Below are positions 34,502 through 43,263 of a stretch of 64,000 nucleotides of DNA, piece by piece; position 1 is the stretch's first letter, and each line of letters starts with the position of its first letter. A program made the position numbers and the translations under genes. Where the stretch lies: the NCBI RefSeq assembly GCF_028368935.1, contig NZ_JAQNDK010000003.1, positions 248,001 through 312,000 on the forward strand. Direction: 5' to 3'. Under the pieces are notes generated by a model that was given only the letters and a program-made list of their open reading frames with translations, was not told where the DNA came from and made no database searches. The stretch comes from Sorangium aterium (GTDB lineage: Bacteria > Myxococcota_A > Polyangia > Polyangiales > Polyangiaceae).

Positions 34502-35194
34502 ATGATCTCAGAGGCGTGCGGGCTCTGCGCTTGGCCGGCGAGCCTTCTCGTCGACGACGTACAGCGGCACAAGAGTGCGCTCCTGGACATGGCGCTGCAG
34601 ATGCGTGCGGACGACAAAGAGCCGCTCGCGCGCGTGGCCTTCCGGGGCGCGCTCTACTGGCAGCGCTGGCTCCTGACGAAGGAGCCTGGGCTCCACGAGG
34701 AGGCTCGGGTCGTCTCCGGGCTCGAGTTCGCCCGAGAGGCTGGCGACTGGAAGGAGGCCGACATGCTCCTTGCCCACGCCGACGGCTCGAGCGCCCTCGC
34801 CGGTCTGCCGTTCGTCGATCACTGGAAGGCGCTCGTCGCGCAGCACTTGCCGGAGCAGGTGAGCGACGAGCACGAGCTCGAGGAGACGTTCCAGGAGTTC
34901 CGGCGGCACCCCAGCGAGGAGGCCGCGGAGAGCGTGCGGCGCTGCGCCACGGCGATCGCGCCCCTCGGGTCGCCGGTCCCGGTGCACAGCCTCCTTGCGC
35001 GTGTGGCGATGGATCTCGGCCAGACCGAGGAGGCGGAGTTCCACCTCGCCGCGCTCGTCGTCTGCAGGCCGCTCTGGATCCCCTACGTCGTGCAGCTGGC
35101 CGAGCACCAGGCGAGGCTCGATCTGCCGCGCGCCCTCCGCACGATCGAGGACGCGCGCCGCCTCTTCGGCCCCGACTTCTGGCTCCCTCTTTGA
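34502..35194 (+). CDS. hypothetical TPR-like protein
   Basis: 230 aa, ATG 34502 with GAGGGGG upstream. Predicted all-helical, soluble. Pairs of helices of roughly TPR size (FRGALYWQRWLLTKEP, VVSGLEFAREAGDWKEADML, RVAMDLGQTEEAEFHLAALV) suggest TPR-like repeats ending RALRTIEDARRLFGPDFWL. Two early Cys residues (CGLC) might bind metal. The function is not recognised. Its stop codon lies at the edge of the nested palindrome at 35193-35317. Confidence 0.75.
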   Translation: MISEACGLCAWPASLLVDDVQRHKSALLDMALQMRADDKEPLARVAFRGALYWQRWLLTKEPGLHEEARVVSGLEFAREAGDWKEADMLLAHADGSSALAGLPFVDHWKALVAQHLPEQVSDEHELEETFQEFRRHPSEEAAESVRRCATAIAPLGSPVPVHSLLARVAMDLGQTEEAEFHLAALVVCRPLWIPYVVQLAEHQARLDLPRALRTIEDARRLFGPDFWLPL

Positions 35195-35317
35195 GCGGGG
35201 CTCACCCGCTTCGGATACGGGCCCATCTCGGCGTTTTCGGTGCTCAGCGCACGGGAGTGCGCCTGCGCGCCGAAAACGCCGATCTGGACCCGTCTCCTGT
35301 GCGGGTGAGCCCCGCTC
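35193..35317. terminator. nested palindrome between convergent genes, probable bidirectional terminator
   Basis: The outer arms 35193-35209 and 35301-35317 (17 bp, perfect) enclose middle arms containing cggcgttttcgg / ccgaaaacgccg (35229-35240, 35270-35281) and an inner hairpin gcgcac-ggga-gtgcgc (35247-35262). The element starts inside the stop codon of the upstream gene and ends 90 bp from the stop of the convergent kinase. Position favours termination; the length and nesting are unusual for that. Confidence 0.65.
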
Positions 35318-35407
35318 GGCGACGCAGCTCGGGAGAGCGTCAGCCGTCGACGGCCTTTGATCCTTTGGAGCGCACTTGTGGCCGGATCCAGTGCCCCCGG
35401 CCTCGCC

Positions 35408-38400
35408 TCAGGCGCTCTCGAGCGTGCGCATCCAGCCGCTGATCCGCGTCCCCGCCGGCTTGGGCCAGCCCATCCGCGCGAAGCGCTCGAGGAGCTGCGG
35501 CGTATGGTCTCCGGTGCGGCTGTCCTTGAAGGCCGCCCGCGCCGCGTCGAGCTCGCGCGCCGCCTCGTGGAAGCGCCCCTCGTGGTACGCGAGCCACGCG
35601 AGCGTCAGGTGCCGGTGCTGCCGGGGCTCCGCCTCCGCGAGCGCCACCGCCTCGCACGCCATCAGGTGCTCGCGAGCGAGCTCCGCGTCCCCGCGGTGGA
35701 GCGCGATCTGCGCGAAGAGCAGCCGCGCCTCCACCAGGCCCCACGGATCCCCGAGCCGCTCGAAGAGCCTGCCGGCGGCGAGCGCGTGCTCCTCGGCGAG
35801 CTCCGGCGCGCCCGCGTCGAGCGCCACCATCGAGAGGAGGCGCTCGCACCCGGCCTCGCCGCGCGGGTTCGCGACGTCGCGGAAGCTCTGCCGCGCCGCG
35901 AGCGCGCCCGAGCGCGCCGCCTCGAAGTTGCCGACGCGGTGGTCCGAGTGCGACAGCGCGAGGTCGCACTGCGCGAGCCCGAGCCGGTAGCCGATGGCGT
36001 CGAAGTCGGCGTGCGCGGTCGTGAGCAGCGCGCGCGCCGCCTCCGAGGTCGCCCCGGCCTGCTCGACCATGCTCTGCAGCAGCAGGCACTGCGCCCGGCC
36101 GAGCCGATCGCCGACCTCCATGAACCTCGACGCCCCGGACGCCAGCACCGCCCGCGCCCGCGCGTGCTCGCCGAGCAGGTAGTCGATCTCGCCGAGCAGC
36201 ACCTCGCACTGCGCCTGCCCGTGGCCGTGGCCGATCTCGTCGAAGATCGCGTGCGCTCGCGCCACGAGCCGCCGGCCCTGCGCCTCCGCGCCGAGGTCCG
36301 ACGCGATGTGCCCGAGCAGGCGCAGGCAGTGCGCCTGGTTCTCGCGGTCGCCGGCTTGCTCGAAGATACGCCGCGCGTCCTCGGCGTCGCGCCGCGCCTC
36401 GTCGAGCCTCCCCGCCAGCCGCAGCGCCTCGCCGCGGAAGCGCAGCTGCGTCCCGAGGCGCGTCCCCGTCAGCACGGGCCGCGCGTCCACCCCGCCCCGG
36501 AGGCCCGGGCGCGAGTCGCTCCCCCCGGGCAACTTGCCGTCGAGCACGGCGAGGTCGCGGAGCGTCGCCGCGATGTCGCGCGAGCTCTGCCAGTGCGCCG
36601 CCACGTGCGCGTGCATGAGCGCCGCGGCCTCGTCGGTGTCGCCGGCGCGCAGCAGGCTGACCACCCGGTGCCGGAGGATGCGGCGGCTCGACGCGGCCGG
36701 GTGCGCCCCGAGCGCGTCGGCGGCGGCGCGGAACACGCGGGCCGCGTCCGGCTCGAGGAAGAGCTGCGAGAGGAGGTGCTCCTGGAGCAGCGCGTGCGGC
36801 CAGCGCAGGCGATCGCCCACGGCGAGGAGGATCTGGGCGCGCTGCATGGACGCGATCGCCCGGTCCGCCGAGATGTCGAGCGAGGTGAGCAGCGCGCGCA
36901 GGATCTCGCGCCGGATGTCGCCGCCGAGCGCGGCGGCGGCGCGCGCGCCGGTGCGGAGCTCCTCGGGCAGCGCCGCGAGGCGCTCTTCCCAGAGGTCGGC
37001 GGTGGTCGCCGCCTGCACGGCCATCGACGCCCTCGGCACGAAGTACTTGCCCGCGCGCAGCTGGAGGTGGCCGCCGCCTGCCCACGCGTGCAGCAGCTGC
37101 AGCGCGAAGAGCGGGTTCCCCTTGCTGCGGGCCGTCGCCGCCTCGGCCGCCGCGTCGTCGAGCGGCAGCGTCTCCCGGAGCAGCGCGTGCGTCTGCGTGG
37201 GGTTCAGCGGGGCGACGTCGAGCCGCTCCCCGACGTAGGCCGCGAGCGCCCCCTCGATGCGCCTCGCCGCCACCGGATCGCACTCGACCGCCTCGCTCCT
37301 GACCGTCGCCACGACGAGGAGGCCCAGGTTCGGCGCGTCGCGGTGGAGCGTCATGAGCCCCTCGAACGTGGTCGAGGAGGCGTAGTGCAGGTCGTCGAGC
37401 CAGAGCAGCACCGGCCGGTCCCGGCCGATCCTCTCCAGGGTCTTGCGGATGATCAGCCAGCGGAGCTCGGGGCGGTCCAGGCGGAAGCGCTTCCCCGTCG
37501 GGCCGACCGCCTCGCTGCCCGGAGGCGACGGCTTGATCCACTCGGCGGTCGCCGCGACCCACGTCTTGCCGACCTCGTCCTCGGGCGGGACCTCCCAGAG
37601 GTTCATCAGCACCTTCTCGACGATCTCGCGCTCGGCCCGCTCCAGCCGGTAGTGCTGGGTCACCGCGCCGAGCACGCCGTCGAGCGGCGCCGCGATGCGC
37701 CGGTAGCGCGCGCGGAGCGGCACCATGAGCGCCCGCTCGTGGACCTCCTCGCAGAGCCACTCGGCCAGCCGGCTCTTGCCGACGCCGGCCTCGCCCGCGA
37801 GCAGGACGAACCGGTGCATCGCCTTCGGCGCGTCGACCATCTCGGCCACGACCTCCATGAGCCGCGCCCGCTCCCCGGTCCGCGCGACGAACGGGCTCGG
37901 CCGGAGCGCGAGCAGCCCGGTGGTCGTCACGGACGGCGGCGGGTCGTCGTCTGGAGGCTCGATGAGCTCGGGCGTGAGCAGCTCCTTGCGGCTCGGGGGC
38001 AGACGGCCGCTCGTCAAGAGGGCGATCGGCAGCGGCGTCGCTGTCACGTTCTCGTTGTTGCGCGGCTCGAACCGCTTCCACACCCGCCGCGCGTCGCCAG
38101 CGAAATCGAAGCGGTGCCAGGGCCGCTTCGCGAGCAGCCGCTTCGCGAACTTCGCGACGTCGCCCGGCACCACCGGGGGGAGGGGCAGGTCCGGGATCGA
38201 CGCGCTCCGGTGCTGCTGGAGGAGCTCGTCGTTGTTGCCGTCGTAGACCTCGCCGCCGGCGAGCAGGGCGTAGAGGATGCAGCCGAGCGCGTAGAGGTCC
38301 GTCGGCGGTCCGACGTGGGGCGCCGCGAACCGGATCTGCTCGGGCGCCATCCAGCCCGGGGTGCCCGCGCCCCAGCGCACCGTGGGTTCGCTCTCCCTGG

Positions 38401-38953
38401 AGCCGTCGAGCCGGTGATCGACCCGGTCCTGGATGAGCCAGGCGAGCCCGAGGTCGAGCACGTGCACGAGCGGCGGCTCGCCCCCGTGCTGCAGATCGAC
38501 GAGGACGTTGGACGGCTTCAGGTCCCCGTGGATCACGCCCCGCGCGTGCGCGTGCGCCAGCGCGCCGAGCACCTGGTCGATGACGCTCCAGATGATCGGC
38601 CAGGGCAGCGGGTCCTCGAGCCGCGCGAGGTAGAGCCACTCGTGGAGCGATCGCCCCGGGACGGCGTCCATCACGAGGTACGGCGTCCCGTTGCTGAGCG
38701 CCCCGAAGTCGCGGGCCTTGACGAGCGCCGGATGGGAGAGCCCGGCGAGCGCCCTGGCTTCTTCCTGGAACCACCAGGCGTCCTCGGGGCGGGCCGCCGC
38801 GCCTGGCCGGTCGAGCAGCTTCACGGCCACGCGCTCGTCGAGCACGAGATCGCGGCAGAGATAGACGACGCCCATACCGCCGCGACCCAGCTCTCGGCGG
38901 ACCTGATAGCGACCGGCCAGGATCGTGCCCGGCAAAAAGCCTTCTTCCGACAT
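35408..38953 (-). CDS. Ser/Thr kinase-AAA-TPR protein with non-canonical HGD and DLG motifs
   Basis: 1181 aa. The kinase domain (about residues 14-275) has a good Gly loop (GRGGMGVVYL) and Lys (VAVKLL). The catalytic loop reads IHGDLKPSNV instead of HRD, and the magnesium motif reads DLG (VLDLGLAWL). The Asp residues are kept, so activity is possible but of the non-RD type, not dependent on activation-loop phosphorylation. A STAND-like ATPase follows from about residue 330, with Walker A GEAGVGKSRL and LLWLDDLHYAS. About 550 C-terminal residues are TPR-like helices (QAGDRENQAHCLRLLGHIA, VGDRLGRAQCLLLQSMVEQA). No membrane segment was seen. It probably acts as a signal-integration hub; substrates are unknown. 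Confidence 0.93.
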   Translation of the reverse strand: MSEEGFLPGTILAGRYQVRRELGRGGMGVVYLCRDLVLDERVAVKLLDRPGAAARPEDAWWFQEEARALAGLSHPALVKARDFGALSNGTPYLVMDAVPGRSLHEWLYLARLEDPLPWPIIWSVIDQVLGALAHAHARGVIHGDLKPSNVLVDLQHGGEPPLVHVLDLGLAWLIQDRVDHRLDGSRESEPTVRWGAGTPGWMAPEQIRFAAPHVGPPTDLYALGCILYALLAGGEVYDGNNDELLQQHRSASIPDLPLPPVVPGDVAKFAKRLLAKRPWHRFDFAGDARRVWKRFEPRNNENVTATPLPIALLTSGRLPPSRKELLTPELIEPPDDDPPPSVTTTGLLALRPSPFVARTGERARLMEVVAEMVDAPKAMHRFVLLAGEAGVGKSRLAEWLCEEVHERALMVPLRARYRRIAAPLDGVLGAVTQHYRLERAEREIVEKVLMNLWEVPPEDEVGKTWVAATAEWIKPSPPGSEAVGPTGKRFRLDRPELRWLIIRKTLERIGRDRPVLLWLDDLHYASSTTFEGLMTLHRDAPNLGLLVVATVRSEAVECDPVAARRIEGALAAYVGERLDVAPLNPTQTHALLRETLPLDDAAAEAATARSKGNPLFALQLLHAWAGGGHLQLRAGKYFVPRASMAVQAATTADLWEERLAALPEELRTGARAAAALGGDIRREILRALLTSLDISADRAIASMQRAQILLAVGDRLRWPHALLQEHLLSQLFLEPDAARVFRAAADALGAHPAASSRRILRHRVVSLLRAGDTDEAAALMHAHVAAHWQSSRDIAATLRDLAVLDGKLPGGSDSRPGLRGGVDARPVLTGTRLGTQLRFRGEALRLAGRLDEARRDAEDARRIFEQAGDRENQAHCLRLLGHIASDLGAEAQGRRLVARAHAIFDEIGHGHGQAQCEVLLGEIDYLLGEHARARAVLASGASRFMEVGDRLGRAQCLLLQSMVEQAGATSEAARALLTTAHADFDAIGYRLGLAQCDLALSHSDHRVGNFEAARSGALAARQSFRDVANPRGEAGCERLLSMVALDAGAPELAEEHALAAGRLFERLGDPWGLVEARLLFAQIALHRGDAELAREHLMACEAVALAEAEPRQHRHLTLAWLAYHEGRFHEAARELDAARAAFKDSRTGDHTPQLLERFARMGWPKPAGTRISGWMRTLESA

Positions 38954-39095
38954 GACGGTGAGCCGCCCGATGATAGCCGTGCCGGCCGGGCCCGGTAGAC
39001 TCGAATCTCGCCAGGCGCCAGGCGCCAGGGCGGCCCGAGGTCGCTTGGCGGCAGTTCGTCGTGTCGGGTCAGCGGAGCGATGCTAGGTTGCGGTG

Positions 39096-39347
39096 ATGGA
39101 TGCAGCGGTACGCGTGCTTGCATTCGCTGGCGCGAGGGATGTGCTGGGCACCGGAGAAGTGGCGCTGCCGCTGGCTGGTCCCTGCACCGCAGCGGAGCTC
39201 CTGGAGCACGTCTGTGCTCGCTATCCGGGGCTCGGCCCCTACAAGGGATCCATCCGGGTGGCCGTGAACGGCGTCTATGCGACGCCGAGCGATCCTGTAG
39301 GTTTCGGTGACGAGGTCGCGCTCATCCCGCCGGTGGCGGGCGGCTAG
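39096..39347 (+). CDS. moaD: molybdopterin synthase small subunit MoaD
   Basis: 83 aa, ThiS/MoaD ubiquitin-like fold: VRVLAFAGARDVLGTGEVAL at the start, VAVNGVYATP in the middle, FGDEVALIPPVAGG at the end. The C-terminal Gly-Gly is the site that becomes the thiocarboxylate sulfur donor for molybdopterin. An immediately preceding GTG (39093) is an alternative start. First gene of a moaD-moaA-moaC-moaE operon, 21 bp before moaA. Confidence 0.9.
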   Translation: MDAAVRVLAFAGARDVLGTGEVALPLAGPCTAAELLEHVCARYPGLGPYKGSIRVAVNGVYATPSDPVGFGDEVALIPPVAGG

Positions 39348-39368
39348 AGGACCGGAGAGGGACGCTGC

Positions 39369-40490
39369 ATGCCTTCTTCTATTGGTGCCCTCGATCCTGC
39401 GCGCAACGCCGGCGACGCGCCGGCCGAGCGGAGGCGATCGCTGCCGCTCGTCGGCGGCGGAGAGGCCGGGCGACGCGCCGCCGTGATCCCGTACCGCGAC
39501 GGCGCCCGCGAGGCCGCTGGCGCGCACGCGGGGCCCGCACCGCGGAGCGCGCGCATCTCGGTCACGGATCGGTGCGACTTCGCGTGCACCTACTGCCGCC
39601 CGTCGCGGCATGACGGCTACGCCGACGGCAAGCTCATGACGGCCGCCTGGCGCACCATGTTCGAGGCCCTGCGCGACGCCGGCGTCCGGCGCGTGCGCCT
39701 GACCGGCGGCGAGCCGCTGCTCCACCCCGAGATCGTGTCGATCGTCGGGTGCCTCGCCTCGCTCGGCTTCGAGGATCTGGCCCTCACGACGAACGCGTCG
39801 CAGCTCGCGCGGCTCGCCGGGCCGCTGCGCGCCGCCGGGCTGCACCGGCTGAACGTCTCGATCGACACCCTCGATCCTGCGCGCTTCCACGAGGTGACCC
39901 GGGGCGGCGAGCTCGCCCGGGTGCTCGACGGCATCGACGCCGCGATCGCGGCGGGCTTCTCGCCGATCAAGCTGAACACGGTGGTCCTCCGCGGCGTGAA
40001 CGACGACGAGATCGAGCGGCTCGCGCTGTGGGCCTGGGAGCGCCGGATGGTGCCGCGCTTCCTCGAGGTGATGCCGATCGCCGAGGGCGCTCGGCTCGTC
40101 GGCAAGCACCTCGTCACCGCGGCCGAGATGAGGGCGCGCCTCGCCGAGCACCTCCTCCCCGAGGAGGCGGCGGCCGAGCCCGGCCTCGGCCCGGCCAGGT
40201 ACGTCCGCGCTCGCCGCGACCCGTCGCTCCGCGTGGGCTTCATCACGGGCACGAGCGACACGTTCTGCGAGAGCTGCGATCGCCTGCGCGTCTCCTCGAC
40301 GGGCGTGCTCCGGCCGTGCCTCGCCACGGACGACGGCGTCGACGCCTCGCGCGAGGCGAAGATCGGCGATCGCGAGGCGATCCGCCTGCGCCTGGACGAG
40401 GCGTGGCGCCTCAAGCCGGACGGCAAGGTCTGGAAGGGCTGCACCGAAGAGACGGCCTCCGCTGTGTCGATCCGCGCGATCGGCGGCTGA
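39369..40490 (+). CDS. moaA: GTP 3',8-cyclase MoaA (radical SAM)
   Basis: 373 aa. It converts GTP to 3',8-cyclo-GTP, the first step of molybdopterin synthesis. The radical-SAM cluster motif CDFACTYC (C69, C73, C76) follows about 60 extra N-terminal residues. The second Fe-S site is visible as FCESCDRLRVSSTGVLRPC. LTGGEPLLHP and NVSIDTLDP are typical of the family. The protein ends in Gly-Gly, which in MoaA enters the active site. It sits between moaD and moaC on the same strand. Confidence 0.95.
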   Translation: MPSSIGALDPARNAGDAPAERRRSLPLVGGGEAGRRAAVIPYRDGAREAAGAHAGPAPRSARISVTDRCDFACTYCRPSRHDGYADGKLMTAAWRTMFEALRDAGVRRVRLTGGEPLLHPEIVSIVGCLASLGFEDLALTTNASQLARLAGPLRAAGLHRLNVSIDTLDPARFHEVTRGGELARVLDGIDAAIAAGFSPIKLNTVVLRGVNDDEIERLALWAWERRMVPRFLEVMPIAEGARLVGKHLVTAAEMRARLAEHLLPEEAAAEPGLGPARYVRARRDPSLRVGFITGTSDTFCESCDRLRVSSTGVLRPCLATDDGVDASREAKIGDREAIRLRLDEAWRLKPDGKVWKGCTEETASAVSIRAIGG

Positions 40491-40567
40491 AGGAGCGGGC
40501 GATCGGCGCGGGGCCGGATCACGTTCGGCTACCGGTCCTCGGGGCCGCCGTGTCAGATTCCGGGGCG

Positions 40568-41083
40568 ATGCCGCGAACCCCTGATCGACCCCGCGAGGGC
40601 GAAGCGCTCTCGACTCACCTCTCTCCGAGCGGCGAGGCCCGCATGGTGCCTGTCGAAGGCAAGCCTGTCACGCACCGCCGCGCGGTCGCGTCCGGCGCCG
40701 TCCTGATGCGCCACGAGACGATCGCCCGGGTCGCGCGCGACGACGCCCCGAAGGGCGACGTCCTGGCCGCGGCGCGGATCGCCGGGATCATGGCGGCGAA
40801 GCGCACGCCGGAGCTCATCCCGCTCTGCCACGGCATCGCGCTCACGCACGTCTCGGTCTCGCTCGACGTGGACGAGCCGTCCGCGTCGATCCGGGTGACC
40901 GCCGCCGCGGAGGCGGTGGATCGCACCGGCGTCGAGATGGAGGCCATGGTCGCGGTGAGCGCCGCGTGCTTGACGATCTACGACATGCTCAAGGGGATCG
41001 ATCGCGAGATGGTGATCTCGGACATCAAGCTCCTCGAGAAGAGCGGGGGCCGGTCCGGCCATTTCCAGCGGAGCGCGCCGTGA
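40568..41083 (+). CDS. moaC: cyclic pyranopterin monophosphate synthase MoaC
   Basis: 171 aa. It acts after MoaA to form cyclic pyranopterin monophosphate. Family landmarks: KGDVLAAARIAGIMAAKRTP, LIPLCHGIALT, GVEMEAMVAVSAACLTIYDM, KGIDREMVISDIKLLEKSGG. A 77-bp gap separates it from moaA. The stop overlaps the moaE start as GTGA. The roughly 20 N-terminal residues before the family core (LSTHLSPSGEARMV) are not conserved, so a slightly later start is possible. Confidence 0.95.
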   Translation: MPRTPDRPREGEALSTHLSPSGEARMVPVEGKPVTHRRAVASGAVLMRHETIARVARDDAPKGDVLAAARIAGIMAAKRTPELIPLCHGIALTHVSVSLDVDEPSASIRVTAAAEAVDRTGVEMEAMVAVSAACLTIYDMLKGIDREMVISDIKLLEKSGGRSGHFQRSAP

Positions 41084-41604
41084 GCCGGATCCGCGCCGAG
41101 CCGCTCCGACTCGACGAGCTCATCGCCGCGGTGTCTCACCCTGGCGCGGGCGGCATCGCCACGTTCCTGGGCGTGGTGCGCGACGTCAACGAGGGCCGTT
41201 CGGTCACGCTGCTGGAGTACGAGGCCTACGGGACGATGGCCGAGGCCGAGCTGGAGCGGGTCCTGTCGGAGATCGCGGCAGAGCTCCCCGGCGTGCGCGT
41301 CGCCGCGACGCACCGGGTGGGCGCCCTCCACGTCGGCGACGTCGCCGTGGCCTGCGCCGCGAGCGCGCCGCACCGGGCAGAGGCCTTCCGCGGGTGCCGC
41401 CTGCTCATCGATCGCATCAAGGAGCGCCTGCCGATCTGGAAGCGTGAGCACGGGCCGGACGGCCCGTACTGGGTCGGATGGGAGGACGCCCGCTGCGCCG
41501 GCGAGCACGGGCACGAGGCGCCCCACGGGCACGCGCACGGCGATGAGGAGCCCCACGGGCACGGCCACGGCGGGACGGCGCCTCCGGGCAGCGCAGGCGC
41601 CTAG
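41080..41604 (+). CDS. moaE: molybdopterin synthase large subunit MoaE with His-rich tail
   Basis: 174 aa from GTG 41080. Together with MoaD it inserts two sulfurs into the pterin. The core shows GIATFLGVVRDVNEGRSV, LEYEAYGTMAE, HRVGALHVGDVAVACAASA, FRGCRLLIDRIKERLPIWKRE and the YWVGWEDARC end. The last 25 or so residues are an added tail of His-Gly repeats (EHGHEAPHGHAHGDEEPHGH), not part of the family core and likely metal-binding. Its stop codon lies in a 22-bp repeat shared with the convergent phoU stop. Confidence 0.95.
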   Translation: MSRIRAEPLRLDELIAAVSHPGAGGIATFLGVVRDVNEGRSVTLLEYEAYGTMAEAELERVLSEIAAELPGVRVAATHRVGALHVGDVAVACAASAPHRAEAFRGCRLLIDRIKERLPIWKREHGPDGPYWVGWEDARCAGEHGHEAPHGHAHGDEEPHGHGHGGTAPPGSAGA

Positions 41605-41657
41605 CGCAGGCCGGGCAGGCGCCTAGCGCAGGCCGGGCAGGCGCCTAGCGCAGGCGA
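41595..41657. repeat. 22-bp tandem repeat supplying stop codons to two convergent genes
   Basis: The unit aggcgcctagcgcaggccgg(gc) occurs at 41595-41616 and 41617-41638 and partly from 41639. Each copy contains CTAG, which reads TAG on both strands. The first copy ends moaE (41602-41604) and the third ends phoU (41645-41647). Confidence 0.85.
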
Positions 41658-42391
41658 AGCCCGGCCGGCGGCGGCGAGGAGAGCGGGTCGTTCTCCTTCA
41701 GGCGGTTGTGGTGCCGGATGTCCGTCCCCTTGACGAGGAAGACGACCGACTCCGCGATGTTCATCGCGTGATCGGCGATGCGCTCCAGGTACTTGGCGAT
41801 CGACTGGATGCGCGTGGCCCTGTACACCGTGCTCGGATCGCGGCTCATGACGAGGAGCACCTCCTGGAAGATGCGGGCGTAGTGCTCGTCGATCACGTCA
41901 TCGCGCGTGAGCAGCTGGTTCGCTCGCTCGCAGTCGCGGGCGACCAGCGCGTCCAGCGCCTCGTGCACCACCTCGATCGCCTCGTCCGCGAGGCCTTGCA
42001 GATCCGCCACCGGCGCGAGCGGCGGCTCCTCGTTGAGCTCCTGCACACGCTCGCAGACGTTCACAACGAGGTCGCCGACCCGCTCCAGATCGGTGACGAT
42101 CTTGAGCGCCGTGGTGACGAAGCGCAGGTCGGACGCCACGGGCTGGCGGGTCGCGAGGATCCTCATACAGAGCTCGTCGACCTCGCACTCGAGGCGGTTG
42201 ATCCGGCGATCGAGCCGGATCGTCGCCTTGGCGAGGCCCGTGTCGCGCGTCGTGAGCGCGGTCGAGCCTTTCTGGATCATCTCCTCGACGAGGCTCCCCA
42301 TGAGCAGCAGCTTCTCGCGAAGCGTGCGTAGCTCGTGCTCGTAGACCTTGCTCGTGTGCGACGTCGGCATGACTCTATCCCCCGCTTCCAT
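41645..42391 (-). CDS. phoU: phosphate-signalling regulator PhoU
   Basis: 248 aa. Two PhoU repeats of three-helix type (first from about residue 20: LREKLLLMGSLVEEMIQKGS; second from about 125: DLQGLADEAIEVVHEALDAL) and the conserved ITDLERVGDLVVNV / IAKYLERIADHAMNIAE metal-binding motifs. It mediates negative signalling from the Pst transporter to PhoR. The ATG at 42391 overlaps the pstB stop (TGATG); ATG 42370, with GGGGGA upstream, is an alternative start. Last gene of the pho/pst cluster. Confidence 0.95.
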   Translation of the reverse strand: MEAGDRVMPTSHTSKVYEHELRTLREKLLLMGSLVEEMIQKGSTALTTRDTGLAKATIRLDRRINRLECEVDELCMRILATRQPVASDLRFVTTALKIVTDLERVGDLVVNVCERVQELNEEPPLAPVADLQGLADEAIEVVHEALDALVARDCERANQLLTRDDVIDEHYARIFQEVLLVMSRDPSTVYRATRIQSIAKYLERIADHAMNIAESVVFLVKGTDIRHHNRLKENDPLSSPPPAGLRLR

Positions 42392-43254
42392 CAGCCGAAC
42401 TTCCCGGTGACGTAGTCTTCCGTCTTGCTCTCCTTGGGGTTGGTGAAGATGGTCTGGGTCCTGTCGAACTCCACCAAGTCCCCCATGTAGAAGAAGGCGG
42501 TATAGTCAGAGCACCGGGCGGCCTGCTGCATGTTGTGTGTTACGAGCACGCAAGTATACCGCTCTTTCAGCTCGTCGATGAGCTCCTCGACGCGCGCGGT
42601 CGCGATGGGATCGAGCGCCGAGCACGGCTCGTCGAGCAGGATCACGTCCGGCTCCACCGCGAGGACGCGGGCGATGCAGAGCCGCTGCTGCTGGCCGCCC
42701 GAGAGAGATAGCCCGGACTGATCGAGCTTGTCCTTCACCTCGTCCCAGAGCGCGACTTGGCGCAGGCACTTCTCGACGAGGCCTGTGGGATCCTTGACGG
42801 AGATGCCGTTCAGCTTGTGTCCAGCGAGGACGTTCTCGCGGATGGACATGGTTGGAAACGGGTTGGGTTTCTGGAACACCATGCCGACGCGCCGCCGCAG
42901 CCGCACCGGGTCGACGGCTTTGTCATAGATGTTCACGCCGTCGATCATGACGGAGCCCTTCGCCGAGGCCCCGGGCACCTGCTCGTGCATCCGGTTGAGA
43001 CATCGCAGGAACGTCGACTTACCGCACCCGGACGGGCCGATGACCGCTGTGACCTGGCCGTCGGGGATATCCAGCGTGATGTCGTGGATGGCGTGGAACT
43101 TATGAAAATAGGCGTTGAGCCGAGTGACGCTGATCTTGGCAGGCGGCGCCTCGTCTCCTGGCTCGATGGAGCGGCTGTCGATGCCGTCCGTGTCGAGCCC
43201 GCTGCGGCGTTCCCCGGACCGTCCTTTGTGGTGCAGTGAGTCGAACGAGCTCAT
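42391..43254 (-). CDS. pstB: phosphate ABC transporter ATP-binding protein PstB
   Basis: 287 aa. Cytoplasmic ATPase of the high-affinity phosphate importer. Walker [10 protein letters not shown] at residues 73-81, signature [20 protein letters not shown], Walker [14 protein letters not shown] and the switch His in [13 protein letters not shown]. About 35 residues precede the usual family start. It lies 9 bp after pstA and overlaps phoU. Confidence 0.97.
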   Translation of the reverse strand: MSSFDSLHHKGRSGERRSGLDTDGIDSRSIEPGDEAPPAKISVTRLNAYFHKFHAIHDITLDIPDGQVTAVIGPSGCGKSTFLRCLNRMHEQVPGASAKGSVMIDGVNIYDKAVDPVRLRRRVGMVFQKPNPFPTMSIRENVLAGHKLNGISVKDPTGLVEKCLRQVALWDEVKDKLDQSGLSLSGGQQQRLCIARVLAVEPDVILLDEPCSALDPIATARVEELIDELKERYTCVLVTHNMQQAARCSDYTAFFYMGDLVEFDRTQTIFTNPKESKTEDYVTGKFG

Positions 43255-43263
43255 CGAGTGCCT

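Noticed and set aside
35357-38998. 1213-codon open frame on the plus strand opposite the kinase at 35408-38953
   Set aside because: Antisense shadow of a GC-rich gene: its protein is Arg/Leu/Val-rich with no domain, while the minus strand has clear kinase, AAA and TPR motifs.
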